Shown piece by piece: positions 39,173 to 48,000 of a DNA stretch of 48,000 bases. The stretch is from Deinococcus hopiensis KR-140. Its GTDB lineage: Bacteria; Deinococcota; Deinococci; Deinococcales; Deinococcaceae. Numbering within the stretch: position 1 is the stretch's first letter; every line of letters starts with the position of its first letter. Both the position numbers and the translations under genes were made by a program. The stretch is taken from NCBI GenBank assembly GCA_943327755.2, contig CALPYF020000028.1:1-48000 (forward strand), written 5' to 3'. The notes under the pieces are model-generated. The model was not told the DNA's origin, did not search any database, and saw only the letters and a list, made by a program, of their open reading frames with translations.

Positions 39173-40047
39173 CCGGCGGGGCAGGGGAGAGGGGAGCCGG
39201 GGAGAGGCTGGCGGCCTTTCAGGCGCATCTGGCGTCGTCGGGCTTTCCCGGCGTGGTGGGGCTGCGGGTCACAGACCTGAACGGCACCGAACTGGTCGCC
39301 TGGAACACCGAGCGGGTGTTTCCGGCGGCGAGCACCATCAAGGTGCCTCTGCTGGTCCTCGCTCTGCAGAAGGCGCAGGCGGGGCGGCTGGACTTGTCGG
39401 CTCGGATGACCATGCAGCCGGGGGACCGCGTGCCGGGTGCGGGCGTCCTGCACGACCTGGACGGCGGACTGGCCCTGACGTGGCGGGACGTGCTGACCCT
39501 GATGATCGTCGTGAGCGACAACACTGCCACGAATCTCGTGATCGGGCGGCTGGGCGTGGACGCCGTGAACGCGTGGCTCGCGGCGCAGGGCCTGACAGAC
39601 ACGCGGCTGGTCGGGAAGTTGCAGTTGCCCCCCGAGCAGCGCAACGAGGCGCAGCGGCGTGGCGAGCGCAACGCCACCACCGCCCGCGACCAGACGGCGC
39701 TGCTGCGCGCCCTGGTGGCCGGGCAGGTCCTGGACGGGGCGCACACGGCGCTGGCGCTGGACATCCTGGGACGGCAGCAGTACCGCGACCTGATCGCCCG
39801 GCACGTGCCCTGCGGCCCGGACGGGGAGCGGCTGTACCGCAGCGCTACGAAGAGCGGTGAGTTGCTGGGCGTTCACCATGACGTCGGCGTGCTGTTCACG
39901 CCCCGCCCCCTGCTGGTGGCCCTGCTGTCGGAGGGCGGTTCGGACCCGCGCGAACATCCCGAGAACGACGACGTGCGGACGCTGTCGCAGGCCCTGTGGC
40001 CGCTGCTGTCCGCGCTGGGTGAGATTGCGTCCCAGGGGGACATTTAA
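39169..40047 (+). CDS. Class A beta-lactamase-fold serine hydrolase
   Basis: A 292-residue serine hydrolase of the beta-lactamase/penicillin-binding fold. The nucleophile motif is Ser55-Thr-Ile-Lys58 (PAASTIKVP), SDN is at 116-118 and KSG at 228-230 (in place of KTG). The omega-loop region (about 155-172, PEQRNEAQRRGERNATT) resembles class A, but the usual Glu166 aligns ambiguously. The chosen GTG at 39169 overlaps the previous stop by GTGA; the N-terminus has no signal peptide, unusual for an enzyme acting on peptidoglycan or periplasmic antibiotics. Beta-lactam hydrolysis is uncertain; a peptidase or esterase is possible. Confidence 0.82.
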   Translation: MTGGAGERGAGERLAAFQAHLASSGFPGVVGLRVTDLNGTELVAWNTERVFPAASTIKVPLLVLALQKAQAGRLDLSARMTMQPGDRVPGAGVLHDLDGGLALTWRDVLTLMIVVSDNTATNLVIGRLGVDAVNAWLAAQGLTDTRLVGKLQLPPEQRNEAQRRGERNATTARDQTALLRALVAGQVLDGAHTALALDILGRQQYRDLIARHVPCGPDGERLYRSATKSGELLGVHHDVGVLFTPRPLLVALLSEGGSDPREHPENDDVRTLSQALWPLLSALGEIASQGDI

Positions 40048-40129
40048 CCGCTCGGTCAGGCGCACTATGAAGGGTGCCGAAGTCTGGCGGGCAGCCCCAA
40101 GAAGCGCGGCTGGGCGCATGTTCGGTGCG

Positions 40130-40138
40130 TGGTATGCT
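40130..40138 (+). promoter_or_regulatory. Possible extended -10 promoter of the bc-complex operon
   Basis: TGGTATGCT forms an extended -10 (TGn-TATGCT) without a good -35. It would give a leader of about 80 nt. Confidence 0.35.
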
Positions 40139-40225
40139 GGCCCGTATTAGGCCACCTGAGAGCAGGGTTTCCATCCGCGATACGGCGGGAAATGACTGGC
40201 CACTTCATGCTTAGGGAGAGGGAAA

Positions 40226-41084
<859 letters not shown>

Positions 41085-41099
41085 CAGGAGAGATTTGAC

Positions 41100-41762
41100 A
41101 TGACCCGGTACAAGAAACAAGATCCCGAAATCACACGCCGCAAGTTCATCAACGCGGCCATGGGCACCAGCGCCGGCGTGGGCGTCCTGAGTCTCGTCAG
41201 CGCCCTGGGCAGTGCCAAGCCCGTGTTCCGCCTGACCGCCGACGTGGCCCCACCCATGAAGGGCGACGTGCTCGTGCACGCCGAGGGCCCCAACCAGGGT
41301 CAAGTCGTCAAGGCGTCCGAACTCAGCGAAAAGCTGGTGCGTGCCTACCCCAAGGGACGTGACTCCAAGGGCAACGAAGTCATCCGTGACAAGGACCCCA
41401 CCAACATCCTCGCGGTGTACAAGTTCGCGCCCGGCACCCTCAAGGAACCCACCAAGCTCGACGCGACCATCGACGCTCAGATCGTGGCCTACGGTGACCG
41501 CTGCATGCACGCAGGCTGTAACGTCGGGGACGATCCCAAGGGTGTCGGCCAGATGTTCTGCCCCTGCCACTCCGGTCAGTACGACGCCACCCAGGGCTGC
41601 CGCGTGACCGGCGGGCCGCCCCCCGCGCCCCTGCCCCAGCTGCCCATCAAGCAGGAGGGTGATCAACTGGTCGTCACAGGCTTCTTCCTGTCCCAGCCCT
41701 ACGGGTTCACGAAAGAAGCCTGGGAGGAATACATCAAGAAGGTCGAGGAGGCAATGGCATGA
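41100..41762 (+). CDS. Rieske iron-sulfur protein of the bc complex
   Basis: A 220-residue subunit holding a 2Fe-2S cluster that takes an electron from menaquinol. The N-terminus TRRKFINAAMG followed by a hydrophobic segment (19-37) is a Tat-type, probably uncleaved, anchor. Ligands are Cys135, His137, Cys154 and His157 (CMHAGC and CPCHSGQY). Cys140 and Cys156 form the disulfide. Residues about 90-125 are an insertion relative to short Rieske proteins. AGGAG precedes the ATG. Its stop overlaps the cytochrome b start by four bases (ATGA). Confidence 0.95.
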   Translation: MTRYKKQDPEITRRKFINAAMGTSAGVGVLSLVSALGSAKPVFRLTADVAPPMKGDVLVHAEGPNQGQVVKASELSEKLVRAYPKGRDSKGNEVIRDKDPTNILAVYKFAPGTLKEPTKLDATIDAQIVAYGDRCMHAGCNVGDDPKGVGQMFCPCHSGQYDATQGCRVTGGPPPAPLPQLPIKQEGDQLVVTGFFLSQPYGFTKEAWEEYIKKVEEAMA

Positions 41763-43075
41763 ACCAGTGGCTGGACGAACGCCTTCACATCTCGCGTCTG
41801 AACGACAAGTTCCTGCGCAAGGCTTTCCCGGTGCATCACTCCTTCTTCCTGGGGGAGATCACCCTCTTCTCGCTGATCGTCCTGATCATCACGGGCATCC
41901 TGCTGGCGCTGGCCTACGAGCCCAGCAACAGCCTCGTGGTGAACAGCTTCGATCCCGGCACCGCCGACAAGCAGAACCTGATCCCGGCGGCGTACCACTC
42001 GGCGCTGAAGATCAACGCCATGCCGTTCGGCGACATGCTGCGCCGCGTGCACCACTGGATGGCGAACATCATGGTGGCCGCCGCCGTGATCCACATGATG
42101 CGCATCTACTTCACGGGCGCGTTCAAGAAACCGCGTGAAATCAACTGGTGGATCGGCATGCTGCTGCTGATCTTCGCCGCGCTGACCGCCGTGACCGGCT
42201 ACATCCTGCCGTACGACAACTACGCCTTCCAGACCGTGGGCGTGGTGTACGCCATCGTGAAGTCGGTGCCCTGGGTGGGCGACTGGCTGGCGCAGGCCGC
42301 CTTCGCGGGGCAGTTCCCGGGCGCCGGGATCATCCCGCGCATCTACGGCTACCACATCATGCTGCTGCCCGGCATCCTGCTGGCCCTGACCGGCGCGCAC
42401 ATGCTGATCATGATCAAGCAGAAGCACACCCAGCCCCAGTACGCCAAGCGTCTGGCCTACAAGAAGATCGTGGGCGTGCCCCTGATGACCCAGCAGACCC
42501 CGATCATGCTGATCCTGGCCCTGCTGTTCACCGGTCTGGTCATGCTGTTCGCGGCGTACATCCCGGTGCACCCCATCGAGGTCTTCGGGCCGCCCAGCTC
42601 CACGCCCATCCCCAACATCAAGCCCGACTGGTACCTGCTGTGGGTCTTCGGCGCCCTGGCGATCATTCCTGGCAACCTCGGCTTCGAGCTGTTCGGCGGG
42701 GAAATCAATGCGGAATTCATCGGCGCGATGGTCTTCCCTGGGCTCGTGATTGGCCTGATGTTCGCTGTGCCCATGCTTGACCGGGCCAAGGACAACCAGT
42801 ACTACGCCGAGAACCCCACCAACCACCCCGTCCGCCTGGCGGCGGGTACAGCGTTCATGGCCTTCCTGCTCATGCTGTCTGTGGCTGGGTACAAACCCGA
42901 CCTGATCCAGGCAGGGCTGCTCACGACCGCCAACTCCAACGCCATCCTGTGGATTCTGGTGATTGCGGTGCCGGTTGTCATCTACTTCCTGACGATCGGG
43001 ATCGTGCGGATGATCCGCGCCCTGCGTGAAGCGGACGAGCGCGACTCGCTCGCTCACGCCCACGCGGACGACTGA
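41759..43075 (+). CDS. Cytochrome b, unsplit, of the bc complex
   Basis: A 438-residue integral protein with about ten hydrophobic stretches; it binds the two b hemes and both quinone sites. Heme ligands are His98 and His112 in helix B, and His199 and His214 in helix D. The 14 residues between the helix-D histidines match the b6f type, though the gene is not split as in b6f. The quinone-oxidation motif is PDWY (289-292) instead of PEWY, a variant linked to low-potential menaquinone systems. The C-terminus is His/Asp-rich (ERDSLAHAHADD). The operon ends at a strong terminator 15 nt on. Confidence 0.96.
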   Translation: MNQWLDERLHISRLNDKFLRKAFPVHHSFFLGEITLFSLIVLIITGILLALAYEPSNSLVVNSFDPGTADKQNLIPAAYHSALKINAMPFGDMLRRVHHWMANIMVAAAVIHMMRIYFTGAFKKPREINWWIGMLLLIFAALTAVTGYILPYDNYAFQTVGVVYAIVKSVPWVGDWLAQAAFAGQFPGAGIIPRIYGYHIMLLPGILLALTGAHMLIMIKQKHTQPQYAKRLAYKKIVGVPLMTQQTPIMLILALLFTGLVMLFAAYIPVHPIEVFGPPSSTPIPNIKPDWYLLWVFGALAIIPGNLGFELFGGEINAEFIGAMVFPGLVIGLMFAVPMLDRAKDNQYYAENPTNHPVRLAAGTAFMAFLLMLSVAGYKPDLIQAGLLTTANSNAILWILVIAVPVVIYFLTIGIVRMIRALREADERDSLAHAHADD

Positions 43076-43090
43076 ACCTCACCCCTGAAG

Positions 43091-43115
43091 CCCCGGCCAC
43101 CGCGCCGGGGTTTTT
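43091..43115 (+). terminator. Intrinsic terminator of the bc-complex operon
   Basis: CCCCGGC, 6-nt loop, GCCGGGG, then TTTTT. Confidence 0.92.
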
Positions 43116-43147
43116 CTCTGTCTCCCCGGTGTGCTTCACTGCGCGTC

Positions 43148-43345
43148 ATGGATGACCTTGCCCGGCAGCTGGCACAGACCGCCCGTGACCTGAAGCTGGC
43201 TGGTCAGGTTCCCAGTGAGGCGGACCCTGAGGTGCTGGCCACGCTGGCCCGCACGGCACTGGACGAACTGATCGCCCGGGGACTGCTGCCCGACCCGTCG
43301 CCTGAGGTGGGATGCTGGAGTGCCCCCCGATCTGACCAGAACTGA
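43148..43345 (+). CDS. Small helical protein of unknown function
   Basis: A 65-residue frame starting MDDLARQLAQTARDLK. It is predicted mostly helical in the first 45 residues (PEVLATLARTALDELIARG), with a Pro-rich end. No family recognised. There is no ribosome site; a TTCACT hexamer lies 7 nt before the ATG, a weak leaderless signal. The balanced amphipathic composition supports coding, but the evidence is limited. Confidence 0.5.
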   Translation: MDDLARQLAQTARDLKLAGQVPSEADPEVLATLARTALDELIARGLLPDPSPEVGCWSAPRSDQN

Positions 43346-43375
43346 GGAAAGGATGTGCCCGATTGGCACAGGACA

Positions 43376-43403
43376 ACCGCCGCCTCCAGAACGGGGCGGC
43401 GGT
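43376..43403 (-). terminator. Hairpin after the 83-residue hypothetical gene
   Basis: Stem ACCGCCGCC/GGCGGCGGT with a 10-nt loop. A second small hairpin, TGTGCC/GGCACA (43354-43370), lies just beyond. No T run. Confidence 0.5.
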
Positions 43404-43417
43404 GGGGAAGTGTGGGT

Positions 43418-43669
43418 TCAGGCCTGAACGCGGGGCGTGCTGGGGATGTTCGCGGCGGGCGTGTCCCCCTGGCGGCTGCCGGCGGCGTAGCCGACCTGCG
43501 CGCCGAACTGCCACGCGAGCTTGATCATGAACTGGATGGCGTCCTCGTCGTGCTGGTTGATGAGGTTGCGCAGGTGCTCGGGAAGTCCGTCGGGCAGCGG
43601 CATGGCGCGGAGCTGCTCCCCGTATTCGCTGCGGAGCTGCTCGAACCACTCGGCGTAGGGGTTCGTCAT
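43418..43669 (-). CDS. Conserved-looking small acidic protein, function unknown
   Basis: An 83-residue protein starting MTNPYAEWFEQLRSEYGEQL, mainly helical, with HLRNLINQHDEDAIQFMIKLAWQFGAQVGYAAG and a Pro/Thr-rich tail. No family recognised. The ATG at 43669 is chosen because TAACAT lies 7 nt upstream on the minus strand, fitting a leaderless mRNA; the frame extends to 43795 without a start signal. Its upstream region (128 bp) is shared with the divergent Fe-S carrier gene. Confidence 0.65.
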   Translation of the reverse strand: MTNPYAEWFEQLRSEYGEQLRAMPLPDGLPEHLRNLINQHDEDAIQFMIKLAWQFGAQVGYAAGSRQGDTPAANIPSTPRVQA

Positions 43670-43785
43670 GCCCACCATGTTAACACTGGTGCGCTCAAGG
43701 AATGTAAGCGGGAGCCCGGCGGCGCAGCGGGTGGAGGGGCTGGCCACTTTGCTTTCCAGGCACCTTTTTCTTTCCCGAATCGGAG

Positions 43786-43791
43786 TACGCT
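43786..43791 (+). promoter_or_regulatory. -10 box TACGCT of leaderless Fe-S carrier gene
   Basis: TACGCT ends 6 nt before the ATG at 43798. A T-rich stretch (43764-43773) lies in the -35 area. Confidence 0.5.
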
Positions 43792-43797
43792 TCACAC

Positions 43798-44220
<423 letters not shown>

Positions 44221-44239
44221 TCCTCCCAAGATGAAGATG

Positions 44240-44268
44240 CCGGTCACCCCACAGGTGGCCGGTTTTTT
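44240..44268 (+). terminator. Intrinsic terminator of the Fe-S carrier gene
   Basis: CCGGTCACC, 5-nt loop, GGTGGCCGG (one T-G pair), then six T. Confidence 0.93.
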
Positions 44269-44315
44269 GTCGTGTCAATCCCCCATTACACGTGATCGTT
44301 GGATACACCGGGATC

Positions 44316-44343
44316 TTGACGGTCTTCATCTGACCCGTATACT
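44316..44343 (+). promoter_or_regulatory. Promoter of the peptide ABC-transporter operon
   Basis: TTGACG (44316-44321), 16 bp, TATACT (44338-44343). It gives a leader of about 50 nt before the ATG at 44401. Confidence 0.8.
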
Positions 44344-44400
44344 GCCTGCATCACCTACATCCGGGCTGCAGGACCTGCCCAGTCAGTACACGGAGGCTCC

Positions 44401-46158
44401 ATGAAGAAGACCCTTGCCCTCACTGCATTCCTGCTCGGCGCGGCCCTCGCGGGCCCGGCCAACAACAGCCTGGTCGTCGGGACCTCACAGGAACCGCCGA
44501 ACATCTACGATCCGTGGAACACGAACAACCTCGCCATCACCAGCGAGATCAACGGCTACATGGGCGCCGGCCTGACCTACCAGGACGACGACGGCGTGAC
44601 CAAGGCCGACATCGCCACGCGCGTCCCCACCCTGGCCAACGGGGACTACAAGGTCGTCAAGGACGCCAAGGGCGACGTGATCCGCAACAGCGTGACCTAC
44701 ACCATCCGCAAGGACGCCAAGTGGAGCGACGGCACGCCCATCAAGATCGCGGACTTCCAGTTCTGGCTGAAGCTGGAAAACGACGACCGCGTGCCCGTGC
44801 CCGACCGTGACCCCTGGAACCGCGCCAAGATCACCACGAACGACGCCGACACCTTCACGATCACCTTCGAGCCGCCGTACCTGTTCGCCGATCAGGTCAG
44901 TCCCGGTCTGGCCCCCAGCCACATCATGGGTGCCAGCTGGAACGCCTTCGACGCCAAGACGAAGAACGAGAAGGACGCCAAGGTCACCAACGAGGAATGG
45001 AAGAAGTTCATCGCCTCGTTCACCACGGCCCGGAACCTGCCCAAGGTCGTGGCGGGGCCGTTCAAACCCACCGCGTGGCGCACCGGCAACAGCCTCACCA
45101 TGACCCGCAACCCGGTCTACTGGAACCAGCCCAAGAATCCCGACAACTACGTGCAGACCGTCACGTACCGCTTCATCCCGAACACGAACACCCTGAAGGT
45201 GAACATCCTGTCCGGGCAGCTCGACGCCGTCAGCGCCGTGGGGCTCACCTTCGACCAGGGCACCGATCTGGCCCGCAACGAGCGCAACAAGTACAAGACG
45301 TACTTCGTGCCCGGCGCCGTCTGGGAGCACATCGACATCAACGCCCGCGGTCAGCGCGCCAAGGACCTCGACCTCGACGATCCGCGCATGCGTCAGGCGC
45401 TGCTGTACTCGATCGACCGGGACGCCCTGACCAAGGCGCTGTTCCAAGGCAAGCAGGCCGTGTCGAACAGCTGGATCGGTCCGGTCAGCCGCCTGTACAA
45501 GAAAGACGTCACGGACTACAACCTGAACGTCGCCAAGGCCAAGCAGCTGTTCACGGCGCTCGGCTGGACACCCGGCAGCGACGGCATCCTGCAGAAGAGC
45601 GGGAAGAAACTCACCCTGAACTTCTCCACCACCGCCGGCAACAGCACCCGCGAGCGCGTCCAGCAGATCCTCCAGGCGCAGTGGAAGGCCGTGGGCGTGC
45701 AGGTCAACATCCAGAACTACCCCGCCAGCGTCATCTTCGGGCCGGACTTCCTGAGCAAGGGCGAGAGCGGCAAGTGGGACATGGCCATGTACGCCTGGTC
45801 GAACAACCCCGTTTTCGAGGAAGGCAACCTCTGGAAGAGCGAGGGCATCCCCACCGCCGCCAACGGCTACTCCGGCCAGAACAACCCCGGCTGGAACAAC
45901 GCCGACTACGACAAGCTGTACAAGCAGGCCAAGGTGGAATTCAACCAGGCCGACCGCATCAAGCTCTTTGACCGCATGCAGGCCATCTGGAACAGCGAGG
46001 TGCCCGCCCTGCCCCTGTACTTCCGCGTGAACGTGTACACCAAGGTGCCCGGCCTCGTGAACTACACCTTCAGCGCCATCACCCAGTACCCCAGCTGGAA
46101 CGCCGCGAACATCGGCTGGTCCAGCAAGGGCGCCGCCGAGGAGTACAAGCAGAAGTAA
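44401..46158 (+). CDS. Peptide-type ABC transporter substrate-binding protein (family 5)
   Basis: A 585-residue periplasmic receptor. The signal peptide is MKKTLALTAFLLGAALAG and there is no lipobox cysteine, so it is soluble in the periplasm. Family-5 features are SQEPPNIYDPWN near the start, the YTIRKDAKWSDGTPI motif (about 100) with ADFQFWLK, DDPRMRQALLYSIDRDAL (about 328), and LFDRMQAIWNSEVPALPLY near the end. Likely ligands are oligopeptides, but nickel, sugars or opines are also carried by this family. GGAGG precedes the ATG. First gene of an operon with two permeases, separated from them by two stable hairpins, which usually allows more binding protein than permease. Confidence 0.93.
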   Translation: MKKTLALTAFLLGAALAGPANNSLVVGTSQEPPNIYDPWNTNNLAITSEINGYMGAGLTYQDDDGVTKADIATRVPTLANGDYKVVKDAKGDVIRNSVTYTIRKDAKWSDGTPIKIADFQFWLKLENDDRVPVPDRDPWNRAKITTNDADTFTITFEPPYLFADQVSPGLAPSHIMGASWNAFDAKTKNEKDAKVTNEEWKKFIASFTTARNLPKVVAGPFKPTAWRTGNSLTMTRNPVYWNQPKNPDNYVQTVTYRFIPNTNTLKVNILSGQLDAVSAVGLTFDQGTDLARNERNKYKTYFVPGAVWEHIDINARGQRAKDLDLDDPRMRQALLYSIDRDALTKALFQGKQAVSNSWIGPVSRLYKKDVTDYNLNVAKAKQLFTALGWTPGSDGILQKSGKKLTLNFSTTAGNSTRERVQQILQAQWKAVGVQVNIQNYPASVIFGPDFLSKGESGKWDMAMYAWSNNPVFEEGNLWKSEGIPTAANGYSGQNNPGWNNADYDKLYKQAKVEFNQADRIKLFDRMQAIWNSEVPALPLYFRVNVYTKVPGLVNYTFSAITQYPSWNAANIGWSSKGAAEEYKQK

Positions 46159-46168
46159 CCGCCCCACC

Positions 46169-46194
46169 GCGCGCCGCGTTCACAGGCGGCGCGC
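46169..46194 (+). terminator. Intercistronic hairpin 1 in the ABC operon
   Basis: Stem GCGCGCCGC/GCGGCGCGC with an 8-nt loop, 10 nt after the binding-protein stop. No T run; a likely 3'-end stabiliser or attenuator. Confidence 0.65.
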
Positions 46195-46196
46195 CC

Positions 46197-46242
46197 GGGG
46201 CAGGGGGGAGGGACGGCCAGCCAGCCGCCTTCCCCCTGCCCC
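46197..46242 (+). terminator. Intercistronic hairpin 2 in the ABC operon
   Basis: Perfect 11-bp outer stem GGGGCAGGGGG/CCCCCTGCCCC with further inner pairing (AGG/CCT, GGC/GCC). It ends directly before the GCAGGAG ribosome site of the permease, so it could also affect translation. Confidence 0.65.
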
Positions 46243-46257
46243 TTGCAGGAGTTCGAC

Positions 46258-48000
<1,743 letters not shown>

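Overview
The window looks like chromosomal DNA of a Deinococcus species. The inference rests on very high GC, the gene set and its order (dnaK-grpE-x-dnaJ with a zinc-finger-less DnaJ, tandem gdhA/gdhB, an unsplit menaquinol-type cytochrome bc operon), and promoters whose -10 box lies 6-7 nt before the start codon. Such leaderless genes are well documented in Deinococcus. No tRNA, rRNA, CRISPR array, insertion sequence or prophage was seen.

Layout. 1-2.8 kb: 3' end of a secreted protease-like protein, a CBS-domain protein, and a short-chain dehydrogenase behind a MerR-type promoter. 2.8-7.35 kb (minus strand): a heat-shock operon dnaK-grpE-(VF530/ankyrin protein)-dnaJ under a consensus promoter with an HspR (HAIR) operator. 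7.4-13.5 kb (minus): an amino-acid-type permease, a glutamate dehydrogenase pair whose upstream member has lost its substrate-binding residues, and a long-chain polyprenyl diphosphate synthase. 13.6-19.3 kb: small membrane and stress proteins, GNAT and SnoaL-like proteins, an unrecognised 474-residue protein, mutY and uppS.

19.7-36.65 kb is the most distinctive region. It holds a four-gene operon of exported proteins (163, 773, 923 and 1578 residues) ending in a strong terminator, followed by a separate 2085-residue exported protein. They are built from DUF11-like beta-sandwich repeats. One carries an SdrD-B-like module, one ends in a probable outer-membrane beta-barrel, and the giant one has a GEVED module, a propeller-like region and a duplicated 240-residue block. 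I read this as an uncharacterised cell-surface assembly (adhesin, S-layer accessory or envelope scaffold), with the barrel protein as the likely membrane anchor or secretion partner.

36.7-48 kb returns to housekeeping: an EamA transporter, a CvpA-like protein, a NarL-type response regulator overlapping a small Cys-rich protein and a beta-lactamase-fold hydrolase, a three-gene quinol:cytochrome c reductase operon, an A-type Fe-S carrier, and a peptide-type ABC transporter operon (binding protein, two permeases) that runs off the right edge.
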